NCBI RefSeq assembly: GCF_012910705.2
Contig: NZ_WTVG02000040.1
Coordinates: forward strand, 558,001-622,000
From: Aromatoleum anaerobium
Lineage (GTDB): Bacteria > Pseudomonadota > Gammaproteobacteria > Burkholderiales > Rhodocyclaceae
Length of the DNA stretch: 64,000 nucleotides
Reading direction: 5' to 3'
The notes beneath the pieces were generated by a model. The model did not search any database and was not told the origin of the DNA. It worked only from the letters and a program-made list of their open reading frames with translations. Positions 26,227-34,585 of the stretch are shown piece after piece. A program made the position numbers and the translations under genes. Within the stretch, counting starts at the first letter, position 1. Each line of letters starts with the position of its first letter.

Positions 26227-27332
26227 GGATTGCCCCGGAAAACCGGATCCTGACTCCCGGCCCCGGCGCCCGCTTCGTACCAGCCCTTGCTCGCATTGAC
26301 CATGCGCACCAGCCACAGCATGACCGGCACCTCGATCAGCACGCCGACGACGGTCGCCAGCGCTGCCCCCGAGTCGAAGCCGTAGAGGACGATCGCGACC
26401 GCGACCGCCAGTTCGAAGAAGTTCGACGCGCCGATCATCGTTGAAGGCCCGGCCACGCGGTGCGCGACTCCGAGCCTGCGGTTCAGCCAGTAGCCGAGCG
26501 CGGCGATGAGTATTGCCTGCAGCAGGATCGGCACCGCCAGCATCGCGATGACGAGCGGCTGCTCGATGATCGCCTGCCCCTGGAACGAGAACAGCAACAC
26601 CAGCGTCGCCAGCAGCGCAACGATCGAAACCGGGCCGATGCGCTCCATCGCGTCACGGAAAGCCTGCTCCCCGCGGGTCAGCAGGCGCCGGCGCACGAAC
26701 TGCGCGATCGCCAGAGGGATGACGATATACATCACGACCGACAGGAACAGCGTCTCCCACGGCACCGGAATCGATGACACGCCCAGCAGCAGCGCGACGA
26801 TCGGTGCGAAGGCGAACACCATCACCAGGTCGTTGAGCGCGACCTGGCTGATCGTGAAGTTCGCATCGCCCCGGCACAGGTTGCTCCAGACGAAAACCAT
26901 CGCCGTGCAGGGCGCGGCGCCGAGCAGGATCAGCCCGGCGACGTAACTGTCGAGCTGTTCGGCCGGCAGCCACGGCGCGAACACATGACGGATGAAGATC
27001 CAGCCGAGCAGCGCCATCGTGAACGGCTTGACCGCCCAGTTGACGAACAGGGTCACGCCGATGCTGCGCCCCTGGGCGCGTACTTCGTGCAGTGACGCGA
27101 AGTCGATCTTCATCAGCATCGGCACGATCATCACCCAGATCAGCACCCCGACCGGGATATTGACATGCGCGATTTCGAGCCGCCCCACCGCCTGGGCGGC
27201 CGCCGGCAGGACCTGCCCCAGCACCGTGCCCGCGACGATGCACAGGAACACCCAGACGCTGAGGTAACGCTCGAATCGCCCGAGCGGAACGTCCGCCTCG
27301 TTTTTCGCCATCACTTCACCCTGCGCGGACAT
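26223..27332 (-). CDS. acr3: ACR3-family arsenite efflux transporter
   Basis: A 369-residue membrane protein with ten helices. The conserved ACR3 cysteine stands in helix 4 (GAAPCTAMVF, Cys142), with VWSNLC following; this cysteine is required for arsenite transport in studied members. ACR3 expels As(III), using the membrane potential or, here, possibly driven by the ArsA ATPase encoded just upstream. It lies 18 bases after arsA. I start at the ATG at 27332 with GGGAGG upstream; an internal Met eight codons in is an alternative. Sometimes labelled arsB. Confidence 0.93.
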   Translation of the reverse strand: MSAQGEVMAKNEADVPLGRFERYLSVWVFLCIVAGTVLGQVLPAAAQAVGRLEIAHVNIPVGVLIWVMIVPMLMKIDFASLHEVRAQGRSIGVTLFVNWAVKPFTMALLGWIFIRHVFAPWLPAEQLDSYVAGLILLGAAPCTAMVFVWSNLCRGDANFTISQVALNDLVMVFAFAPIVALLLGVSSIPVPWETLFLSVVMYIVIPLAIAQFVRRRLLTRGEQAFRDAMERIGPVSIVALLATLVLLFSFQGQAIIEQPLVIAMLAVPILLQAILIAALGYWLNRRLGVAHRVAGPSTMIGASNFFELAVAVAIVLYGFDSGAALATVVGVLIEVPVMLWLVRMVNASKGWYEAGAGAGSQDPVFRGNP

Positions 27333-27350
27333 GACGATCGCTGCCTCCCT

Positions 27351-29129
27351 TCAATTCGCATGACTTCCCGCCAGCGCCCGCAGCCTCCCGATTCCCGTCG
27401 GCTCGTCAGCCTGCATCGCGACGAGCGCGAGCCGCTTCGCGTGATGCTCGCGCACCGCCTCGATCTGCGCCCATTCCTGCCCGGCGCGCCGGCGCAGTAT
27501 CGGCGCAGCGGTCGTCGTCGCGGCCAGGCTGTTGTTGATGATCCACGCCCACGGCTCGATGCCGGCGCGGCGCAGGTCGGCCTGCAGGCTCGCGGCCTCG
27601 AGCACCGGGGTCGTCTCGGCGAGAGTCACGACCAGCACTTTCGTCTGCGCGGGGTCCTGCAGCTGCAGCATCGGCGTCGTGAATTGCGCAACGCCGCTCT
27701 TGTCCATGTGGCGCGCCACTTCGCGGTGATACGCTCCGGTCGCATCGAGCAGCAGCAGCGTGTGGCCGGTCGGCGCCGTGTCCATGATCACGAACTTGCG
27801 CCCGGCCTCGCCGATGACGCGCGAGAAGGCCTGGAACACCGCGATCTCTTCGGTGCAGGGCGAACGCAGCTCTTCTTCGAGCAGCGCCCTGCCCTGGGCG
27901 TCGAGGCTCGCGCCGCGGGTGTCGAGCACATGGCGGCGATAGCGTTCCGTCTCCGCCTGCGGATCGATGCGGCTGACGGCGAGGTTCGGCAGCGAGCCGT
28001 CGAGCGTGTCCGCGAGGTGCGCTGCCGGGTCCGACGTCGTCAGATGCACCGGGAAGCCGCGCTGCGCGAGTTCGACGGCAATCGCCGCCGCGAGCGTCGT
28101 CTTGCCGACGCCGCCCTTGCCCATCAGCATCACCAGTCCGTGACGATCCCGGGCCAGTTCATCGACGACGCTCGCCAAGTCCGGCAGTGTTGGCCGATCG
28201 TCCGGCGCAGCTGCCGGGGCCGACGCCGCCGTTGCCGCCTCGGCGTCGTCGAGCAAGGCCCGCAGCGCCGGCAGGCCGACCAGGTTGAACGGCATCAGCG
28301 GCACGCGGTCGGTCGGCAGGTCGCGCAGCCCGGCCGGCAGCTCGTCGAGCGCTGCCGCTTCGCGCCGCAGCACCGCTGCCGCCAACGCGTCATCCGCAGC
28401 CGCTTCCGCCGCCGGCAATACACCGTTGATGACGAGGAACTGCCGTGCGAGGCCGATTGCCGCGAGCTCGTCATGCGTGCGGGCGACTTCGCGCAGCGTC
28501 GAAGCCTGCGCCCGTGCGACGAGCACCAACCGCGTGCTCGCCGGGTCGGCGAGCGCGCTGACCGCCGCGCCGTACTGCTCGCGCTGCTTGTCGAGCCCGG
28601 CCAACGGGCCGAGGCAGGACGCCCCGTCGGTATTGTTCTGCAGGAAACCCGACCATGCGCCCGGCAATTGCAACAGGCGGATCGTGTGGCCGGTCGGCGC
28701 GGTGTCGAACACGATGTGGTCGAATCCGGCCGTCAATGCCGCATCCGTGAGCAGTCCGGTGAACTCGTCGAACGCCGCGATCTCGGTCGTGCACGCGCCG
28801 GACAGCTGTTCCTCGATGCTGCGCACGACGGCCTCGGACAGCACGCCGCGCACCGGACCGACGATGCGCTCCCGATAAGCCCGCGCAGCGGCCTGCGGGT
28901 CGATCTCGAGCGCCGACAGGCCGGACACGGCCGTCAGCGGTGTTATGCGGTTGCCGATCTCCTGTTCGAACACCTGCGCGACGTTCGACGCGGGGTCGGT
29001 GCTGACGAGCAGCACGCTGCGCCCGGTCCCCGCGAGATGGATCGCAGTCGCACACGCGAGCGAAGTCTTGCCGACGCCGCCCTTGCCGGTGAAAAACAGG
29101 TAGCGCGGAGGCTGGTCGAGGAAGCGCAT
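27351..29129 (-). CDS. arsA: Arsenite-stimulated ATPase
   Basis: A 592-residue double ATPase. P-loops GKGGVGKT occur at residues 15-22 and 337-344, each followed by the family DTAPTGHT signature. The As(III)/Sb(III) ligands known from the plasmid R773 enzyme are present at C113, C172 and C425. ArsA couples ATP hydrolysis to arsenite efflux through the membrane partner, here ACR3. The start at 29129 overlaps no feature except the tail of arsD, whose stop lies at 29144. An in-frame start a few codons upstream, within arsD, cannot be excluded. Confidence 0.95.
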   Translation of the reverse strand: MRFLDQPPRYLFFTGKGGVGKTSLACATAIHLAGTGRSVLLVSTDPASNVAQVFEQEIGNRITPLTAVSGLSALEIDPQAAARAYRERIVGPVRGVLSEAVVRSIEEQLSGACTTEIAAFDEFTGLLTDAALTAGFDHIVFDTAPTGHTIRLLQLPGAWSGFLQNNTDGASCLGPLAGLDKQREQYGAAVSALADPASTRLVLVARAQASTLREVARTHDELAAIGLARQFLVINGVLPAAEAAADDALAAAVLRREAAALDELPAGLRDLPTDRVPLMPFNLVGLPALRALLDDAEAATAASAPAAAPDDRPTLPDLASVVDELARDRHGLVMLMGKGGVGKTTLAAAIAVELAQRGFPVHLTTSDPAAHLADTLDGSLPNLAVSRIDPQAETERYRRHVLDTRGASLDAQGRALLEEELRSPCTEEIAVFQAFSRVIGEAGRKFVIMDTAPTGHTLLLLDATGAYHREVARHMDKSGVAQFTTPMLQLQDPAQTKVLVVTLAETTPVLEAASLQADLRRAGIEPWAWIINNSLAATTTAAPILRRRAGQEWAQIEAVREHHAKRLALVAMQADEPTGIGRLRALAGSHAN

Positions 29130-29143
29130 CACGATTCCCGCGC

Positions 29144-29503
29144 TCAGCAGCAGCGGCCGCCGCTGCAGCACTCGCTCGCCGGCAACGGCGTGAGCTTCGC
29201 CTTCGCTCCCGACCAGCGCGACAACTCGCTGCGGTTCGGGTAGCGCCCCGCGAGCGCCACTTCGCCGTCGACGAGCACCAGCGGCAGCGCGTCGGCGCCC
29301 GAACGCTCGAGGAAGCCTTTCACTACCGCGTTCCCGGCAAAAGCGAGCGGCTGCTGGGCGAGGTTGTAGCGCTCGATCGCGACGCCCTCCTGCTTCGCCC
29401 ACTCGACATCGGCGGCGAAGTTCACGAGCTGCTGGTCGACGTCGGTGCCGCACACGCCGGAACTGCAGCACAGCGCGGGATCGAAAATCTGGATCGTGGT
29501 CAT
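29144..29503 (-). CDS. arsD: Arsenic metallochaperone
   Basis: A 119-residue ArsD. The essential triad C12, C13 and C18 (ALCCSSGVC) is intact, and two further vicinal pairs, C112-C113 and C118-C119, end the protein as in the R773 homologue. ArsD hands As(III) to ArsA and raises its affinity, improving efflux at low arsenite. It sits immediately before arsA, 27 bases after arsC, inside one operon. Confidence 0.95.
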   Translation of the reverse strand: MTTIQIFDPALCCSSGVCGTDVDQQLVNFAADVEWAKQEGVAIERYNLAQQPLAFAGNAVVKGFLERSGADALPLVLVDGEVALAGRYPNRSELSRWSGAKAKLTPLPASECCSGGRCC

Positions 29504-29530
29504 GACGGATTCCTTTAAAGTTCTACGGGG

Positions 29531-30010
29531 TCAGGCAGCGATGTGCCCGATGCGCTCGAGCGCCGCGCGGAAGGCGGCCGGATCGCGTCGGGCAAGGTTT
29601 TCCGGAAGCGCGAGAAACGCTTCGATGCGGGTGCGCAGCGTGCGGTAGGCATGTTCGAAAGCGGCGTCGATCCGGGCATCGCTGCCGCTCGCCTCGGCGG
29701 GATCCTCGACGCTCCAGTGCGCGCGCTCGACCGGTCCGAGATAGGCCGGGCAGGTTTCGCTGGCTGCGCTGCCACACACGGTAATGACGATGTCGGGCGT
29801 AACCGGAAGTTCGTCCCACGACTTGCTCGACAGCCCTTCGGTGGAGATCCCTTCGCGCGCGAGCAGCGCGAGCGCGCGTGGGTGGACAGAGCCCGCGGGG
29901 CGGCTGCCGGCGCTGAGCGCTTCCAGCCCCTGCGGGGCGAGCGCGTTGAACGTGGCTTCCGCGAGAATCGAGCGGCACGAGTTGCCGGTGCACAGGAACA
30001 GCACTTTCAT
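29531..30010 (-). CDS. arsC: Arsenate reductase, low-molecular-weight phosphatase type
   Basis: A 159-residue ArsC of the LMW tyrosine-phosphatase fold. The P-loop CX5R is C7 to R13 (CTGNSCR). Two later cysteines, C79 and C87, stand where the thioredoxin-linked family (Staphylococcus type) places the C82/C89 relay pair, so reduction by thioredoxin is likely. It converts arsenate to arsenite in the cytoplasm for export. The ATG overlaps the arsR stop codon (ATGA), giving coupled translation. Confidence 0.93.
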   Translation of the reverse strand: MKVLFLCTGNSCRSILAEATFNALAPQGLEALSAGSRPAGSVHPRALALLAREGISTEGLSSKSWDELPVTPDIVITVCGSAASETCPAYLGPVERAHWSVEDPAEASGSDARIDAAFEHAYRTLRTRIEAFLALPENLARRDPAAFRAALERIGHIAA

Positions 30011-30381
30011 GTCCGGGGCTCCGTACCGGCACTGCAGCTGCCGGCGCAGTCTGCGAGCTGCGCCTCGGCATCGCATATCGCCGCGCAGCGCCCGGGGACG
30101 CCGGCGCAGCAGTTTTCCGTGAGAAAACCGATGACTTCGGCCATCAGCGAAAGATTCGCCCGGTAGCGCAGGAAGCGCCCCTCCTGCTCCACGGTGAGCA
30201 GGCCGGACTGGGTGAGCGTGCGCAGGTGGAAAGACAGGCTGCTCGGGGCGACGTCCAGTGCAGAAGCGATCTCGCCGGCGACGACACCTGTCGGCTCCGC
30301 CTTGACGAGCAGTCGAAACACATCCAGCCGCACTCCGGACGAGAGACTCTCGAACACCGCAAGGGCTGATTTCTGGTCCAT
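30007..30381 (-). CDS. arsR: ArsR-family arsenic-responsive repressor
   Basis: A 124-residue winged-helix ArsR/SmtB protein with recognition region SSLSFHLRTLTQSGLL (about 47-62). It lacks the ELCVCDL metal site in helix 3 and instead carries C-terminal cysteines C91, C92 and C99 (then C103, C112, C116). This matches the arrangement in the Acidithiobacillus-type ArsR, where C95, C96 and C102 bind As(III). It should repress the operon by binding the dyad between 30380 and 30411 and release it with arsenite. It is the first gene of the six-gene operon. Confidence 0.93.
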   Translation of the reverse strand: MDQKSALAVFESLSSGVRLDVFRLLVKAEPTGVVAGEIASALDVAPSSLSFHLRTLTQSGLLTVEQEGRFLRYRANLSLMAEVIGFLTENCCAGVPGRCAAICDAEAQLADCAGSCSAGTEPRT

Positions 30382-30439
30382 GTTTCTATATTTCCACTAT
30401 TTTCGAAACATTGTATTGCCACGAGTGGCGAGGCGTCAA
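30380..30439 (-). promoter_or_regulatory. ars operon promoter with overlapping dyad operator
   Basis: Read on the minus strand: -35 TTGACG (30439-30434), an 18-base spacer, then -10 TACAAT (30415-30410), giving a start near 30402, about 21 bases before the arsR ATG. A perfect 7-base inverted repeat ATGTTTC / GAAACAT (30411-30405 and 30386-30380) runs from the -10 box to the arsR start codon. Bound ArsR would block polymerase there. Confidence 0.75.
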
Positions 30440-30797
30440 CTCGGGGACGGGCAAACATGAAAATAGACCAGGAGCCGGATCCCTGCCCGTCCGAATCAAC
30501 GATCTCCGCTTCGCTGTGTTCGACGACTACATACTGCCAGCCAGCACGAGGCGATCAGGCGTAGCCGTTTGCCGTCGCCGCGGCAGCGGCGGCAGCGGGA
30601 GGCGCGCTGGAAGCAACCGCGACGGGACGGCCCAAAACGGGCGGAACAATGGCAGTGGATTTGATGGGACCAATCAGCCGTAAACACAACTTTTTGCCTT
30701 CCATCAGGAAATGCGGGGCAGCCAACGCGACGGCGTTCGTTCGTTCAATGCAAGTCGAATGCAGACGGACACATCCGACGGCCCGTGCAAATGCCGC
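30440..30797. other. Gap between helicase end and ars promoter
   Basis: About 360 bp without a supportable gene. Short reading frames on the plus strand (for example from 30411) lack ribosome sites and recognisable products. I see no tRNA, strong hairpin with T-run, or repeat here. Confidence 0.5.
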
Positions 30798-32864
30798 TCA
30801 TCCCCCGGTGCGCGTCCGCCCTTCTCGTCGATCGCCTCGCGAAGCCGGGCCGCGACGAACGCGCCGGGCGGGAGTCGGCGTGCGTCTCTCGTCGCGCCGC
30901 CGGCCGTGCTGGCGGGCGAGCATCTCGTCCACCGTCTCCGACATGCTGCGGGCGAGCGCCACCGCCGCTTCGGCATCGGGATAGTAATCGGGCAGGCGGT
31001 AGCCGAGCCACGCGTACGCCGAGTACTTCTTGCACGCGTCCTCGGCCGCCTGCAACGCATAGCGCATGTCGCCGACCGGTTCGATCGACAGATGCGAGCT
31101 ACGCGCCTTCGCCAGCGCCCGCGCCCAGCCCTGCCACGCCTGATTGAGCGTTTCGACCCGCGTCGACACCGGCACGAGCGACAGCGTGAAGCGGTGCTCG
31201 AGCGACAGCGGCAGGGAGTCGAGCCATTGCGCGCGCTCGGTCTGCTCGCTGAGGTCGCCGGGGAGGAAGAAATCATCGGTGAGGTCGATGTTGCGCGAGA
31301 ACAGTTCGAGCAGCCGCGCCAGCGTACGCTCCCCGGTTGCCGCGGCGATGCTCTTCACGTGCCGTAGCGAGGGGGTGACGTAGAAGCCGCGGTTCGACAA
31401 CGGGTCGGCGGGCGTGCGCATCAGGCGGGAGATGATGCGGTGGGTGTGGTCGTCGAATCCGGCCACCAGCCCCGCCTCGTGCAGGCCGAAACGCCCCGCC
31501 CGGCCGGCGATCTGGTGTGTGAGCCACGGCGCCAGGATGTCCTCGGAGATGCCGTCGAACTTCTTCGCGGCGGAGAACACGACGCGCGCGACCGGAAGAT
31601 TGAGTCCCATGCCGATCGCGTCGGTCGCGACGACGATGTCGGCCTCGCCGTCGCGAAAGCGCTGCGCCTGCGCGCGCCGGACTTCCGGCGAGAGGTTGCC
31701 GTAGATCGTCGCGACGCGAAACCCGGCTGCAGCGATGTTCGTCGCCCAGTTGAGCACGTCACGGCGCGAGAACGCGATAACAGCGTCGCCGCGGCGCAGC
31801 TGGCCGATGCTGCCCACGGCGCGCGGCGCCATCTCGAGCGGCGACTTGCGCGCGAGCGTGGTCACTTCGAGCTCGCAGCCAAGGCGCTCGGCGAGCGCCT
31901 CGACCGCCGGACGCGCCGACAGCGCACCGAGCAGATAGACCGTTTTCGCCGCCGCCCCGCACACGGCAGCGGTCCACGCGGAGCCGCGCTCGAGGTCCTC
32001 GAGCATCTGGATCTCGTCGATCACCGCGACTTCGACCGTGCGCGACGTGTCGAGCATCTCGATCGTGCTCGCGACGTGCGTCGCGCCGGGCGTGATGCGG
32101 CGCTCTTCGCCGGTCACCAGACTCACCGCGACGCCGCGGTCGGCGAGACGCTCGTAGTTCTCCAGCGCGAGCAGGCGCAGCGGCGCGAGGTACACTCCCG
32201 TCGCTGCCTGCGCGAGCGCTTCCATCGCCTGATGCGTCTTGCCGGAGTTCGTCGGCCCGAGGATTGCGACGAAGCGGCGCCGCATCATGAACGCGGTCTC
32301 GAACGACTCGGGGTAGCGGGTGAGCTTGACCGTGCCACGCGCGACTTCGGCAAGCGTCTCGGCGCGACGGCGCGACGACGCTTCGGCGAGCCGGTCCTCG
32401 ACGATGCGGAAGCGCCGGCTCGCCAGCTCCTTGCCGGTTTCGAGCGCGCGCAGGAAGCGCGCCCCGTCCAGCCCCTCGGCCTCGGCCTCGCGCAGCACAC
32501 GCGCGACAAAACGGTGCACCTCGCCTTCGAACTCGGCGACCGAAGCCTCGTTGAGCCGCTCGCGCACCAGCGCGAGATGGCGCTCGGCAGTGAGCTTGCG
32601 CCACTTCTGGACGCGGGCGAGAACGCAGCGTTCGGGCACGAGGCGGAACGGATAGCGGCGGCCGTCGGCCTCGACGTTGCCGGCGACCTCGATCGCGACC
32701 GCCCCCTCGTTGTGCACCAGCCGGGCGCCGAAGCCCTGCAGGTAGGCGTGCAACTCGCGGGCGACGTCGAGCAGCGCGTCGTCGCCTTCCGGGTCCTGCC
32801 CGGCCGGGACGATGGCTTCGGGATCGATGAAGAAGTTTTCTTCCAATTTGCTCGACTCGGTCAA
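30798..32864 (-). CDS. SUV3-like RNA helicase
   Basis: About 688 residues, a superfamily 2 helicase resembling the mitochondrial degradosome helicase SUV3. Walker A is GPTNSGKTHQAM (about residue 198), the DEAD-type box is IDEIQML (about 278), and the late motifs DIVVATDAIGMGLNLP and HQIAGRAGRFG are intact, followed by the SUV3 C-terminal region. It should unwind RNA 3' to 5', perhaps with an exonuclease. The start is uncertain: no ATG precedes the core domain. I place it at an in-frame TTG at 32864, just after the DUF3617 stop, inside an 11-bp tandem repeat. The C-terminal tail is Arg-rich. Confidence 0.85.
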   Translation of the reverse strand: MTESSKLEENFFIDPEAIVPAGQDPEGDDALLDVARELHAYLQGFGARLVHNEGAVAIEVAGNVEADGRRYPFRLVPERCVLARVQKWRKLTAERHLALVRERLNEASVAEFEGEVHRFVARVLREAEAEGLDGARFLRALETGKELASRRFRIVEDRLAEASSRRRAETLAEVARGTVKLTRYPESFETAFMMRRRFVAILGPTNSGKTHQAMEALAQAATGVYLAPLRLLALENYERLADRGVAVSLVTGEERRITPGATHVASTIEMLDTSRTVEVAVIDEIQMLEDLERGSAWTAAVCGAAAKTVYLLGALSARPAVEALAERLGCELEVTTLARKSPLEMAPRAVGSIGQLRRGDAVIAFSRRDVLNWATNIAAAGFRVATIYGNLSPEVRRAQAQRFRDGEADIVVATDAIGMGLNLPVARVVFSAAKKFDGISEDILAPWLTHQIAGRAGRFGLHEAGLVAGFDDHTHRIISRLMRTPADPLSNRGFYVTPSLRHVKSIAAATGERTLARLLELFSRNIDLTDDFFLPGDLSEQTERAQWLDSLPLSLEHRFTLSLVPVSTRVETLNQAWQGWARALAKARSSHLSIEPVGDMRYALQAAEDACKKYSAYAWLGYRLPDYYPDAEAAVALARSMSETVDEMLARQHGRRRDERRTPTPARRVRRGPASRGDRREGRTRTGG

Positions 32865-32908
32865 ATCTCGGTCAAATAACGATACAAACCGCGTGACGGC
32901 AGGCGCGC

Positions 32909-33457
32909 CTATTGCGCGGCCTGCGGCAACGCACGCTGCGGAGCCACGCATTGTGCGGAAAGCCAGCGAGCCTCGGTTTCCATCTGCATGTCGCCCTGCG
33001 GCGATCTCATATTGACGCGCGTCGTGAAGTGTTCCGGACTGCTGACCCGCGCCGCGAAGTCGCCGGTCGCTTGCGGCTGCGTGCAGGTCAGGCGTCCCGT
33101 CACGCTGTCGCCGGTCTTTGTCACGTTGCCCAGCGTGCAGTTGCCCTCGGTCTTGCCCGAGTAGATGTTGTCCTGCTTCGCCTGCTCCGGCGAAATGCAG
33201 CTGCGCACCGTCCCATCGCGGCCCAGGCTCACGCCGCGCTCCGCCATTTGCTGCTCGACCATACGCCGCATGTCCGGGGGAAGGCTCTTCAGATGCTGCT
33301 GCATCTGCGCCATCTGCGACGACATGTCGGGCAGCCCGCCAATGTTCATCCGCGTCGAGCGGAATTCCCACAGCCCGGGCCGCAGATCGGCCGCGTGCCC
33401 TGTCGCGGTCATGCACAGCGCCGAAAGGCCGAAAATCAGCGAACCTGTCCTGCTCAT
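32909..33457 (-). CDS. DUF3617 periplasmic protein
   Basis: A 182-residue secreted protein: signal peptide (1-22, ending GHA) followed by a DUF3617 domain with the family opening LRPGLWEFRSTRMNIGG and conserved cysteines in RSCISPEQ, NCTLG and LTCTQP. A Met/Gln-rich helical insert lies near residues 40-70. DUF3617 proteins are common in proteobacteria and have no known function. Its ATG overlaps the stop codon of a 34-codon upstream ORF with a good ribosome site. Confidence 0.85.
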   Translation of the reverse strand: MSRTGSLIFGLSALCMTATGHAADLRPGLWEFRSTRMNIGGLPDMSSQMAQMQQHLKSLPPDMRRMVEQQMAERGVSLGRDGTVRSCISPEQAKQDNIYSGKTEGNCTLGNVTKTGDSVTGRLTCTQPQATGDFAARVSSPEHFTTRVNMRSPQGDMQMETEARWLSAQCVAPQRALPQAAQ

Positions 33458-33558
33458 CGGCACACCGCCTTGCCAGCCATCCGCAGGATGTCGTCCCACG
33501 GTTCGCCGACAGGCGAGTCGAGGCCGCCTCTCTGCGCAAGAATGTCGATGGTCTGCAT
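33454..33558 (-). CDS. 34-residue leader ORF coupled to the DUF3617 gene
   Basis: A short frame begins at 33558 with GGGAG seven bases before the ATG and ends in a TGA that overlaps the ATG of the DUF3617 gene. The peptide starts MQTIDILAQRGG, ends AGKAVCR, and has no signal peptide or membrane segment. I do not recognise it. Good ribosome site plus stop-start overlap suggest real translation, as a coupling leader or a small protein. Confidence 0.45.
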   Translation of the reverse strand: MQTIDILAQRGGLDSPVGEPWDDILRMAGKAVCR

Positions 33559-33737
33559 GGGCTTGCTCCCTATATTGATGGTTATGCAGCGGGCTCGGGC
33601 GGGAAAACCGCGTCGTACCGTACTCTCTTTCCGAAGACGAAGAAACAGCTTGTCCTGCCGGAGCGCCGCCGCACGAATGCTGATGATAGTGCCGCCCCTC
33701 GATTTTCACCACGATGGGGCCGGCACTGGCGGGCTGT

Positions 33738-34346
33738 TCAATCGAACCACTCGTCCTCGTCGCCACCGACCGGTTCGATGACGCCGCAAGCAGCGCGCCC
33801 GCCCCCTGCGCAACCGGGGACCGGGCCGTCAGGACAATAGGTATCGGGATCGATATGCACAATGAGGGCGCTGCCGTCGCTGTCGAACACCCCGAGCGGG
33901 CCGGGCGAAAGGGTCACTCGGCTGGTGGTGGTCCTGAGCATGCCGCGACCATTCTTGACGTCGAGGTTGATCAGGTCGCCGGCGTGGAACGGGTGATTAC
34001 CGTCGGGCGACACGTGGCCGTACGGTCCCGGATCGAAATGACCACCCGCGGCGGCGCAGGTGGGGGCACACGCTCCGGTCTGATGAATATGAACGGCATG
34101 CAGGCCATCGGGCAATCCTTTCACCGAAATCTGAACATCGACGAGCTTCACTCCCTCGGGCGAGGGGCGCTCGACAAAACGCGCCGCGCCCACAATACCG
34201 GGATCGGTGCAGCCATCGATCGTGGCCGACGCCCTCAACCGCGTCACGCGATCTCCATCACGCTCCATCGAGTCGGCGGCCTGCGCTGCCGGCAACAGAC
34301 TCCCCAGTGCAACCGCAATCACCGCCGTACGGCATCCTCGGATCAT
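33738..34346 (-). CDS. sodC: Periplasmic Cu-Zn superoxide dismutase
   Basis: A 202-residue secreted SodC-like enzyme: signal peptide (1-23) and the Cu-Zn dismutase barrel. All metal ligands can be placed: His pair in AVHIHQTG, bridging His in GGHFDPG, zinc ligands in YGH and FHAGDL (His and Asp), and the last copper His in ALIVHIDPD. The C-terminal GCAGGGRAACGVI motif with its disulfide cysteine is present, then an acidic tail rich in Glu/Asp. It converts superoxide to hydrogen peroxide in the periplasm. The ATG at 34346 has AAGGAG six bases before it. Confidence 0.92.
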   Translation of the reverse strand: MIRGCRTAVIAVALGSLLPAAQAADSMERDGDRVTRLRASATIDGCTDPGIVGAARFVERPSPEGVKLVDVQISVKGLPDGLHAVHIHQTGACAPTCAAAGGHFDPGPYGHVSPDGNHPFHAGDLINLDVKNGRGMLRTTTSRVTLSPGPLGVFDSDGSALIVHIDPDTYCPDGPVPGCAGGGRAACGVIEPVGGDEDEWFD

Positions 34347-34585
34347 CACAGTCTCCTTGTTCATTGAAGGACTACCACGAAGGGACGGACCGCAGGCGTG
34401 ATGAAACCAAAGCGCCAGCGATCGCGCTGTCCAGCGAAGACGCTGTGCTCCGGCCCCCGCCTCCGGAGCCGCGCCGACACGTCCCGCCGATGCTCGCCCA
34501 CATGACGCCAGTGCGCTGACGCTAACGGCATCCCTACTGTATAGGTGCCCGGCGCGTGGTCCGATAGTTGCGATCAGGGGTTCCC

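Noticed and set aside
27165-29243. Long plus-strand frame across the arsA region
   Set aside because: It is antisense to an unmistakable ArsA and has a low-complexity Arg-rich translation.
30411-30683. 90-codon frame upstream of the ars promoter
   Set aside because: It starts within the arsR promoter, lacks a ribosome site and has no recognisable product.
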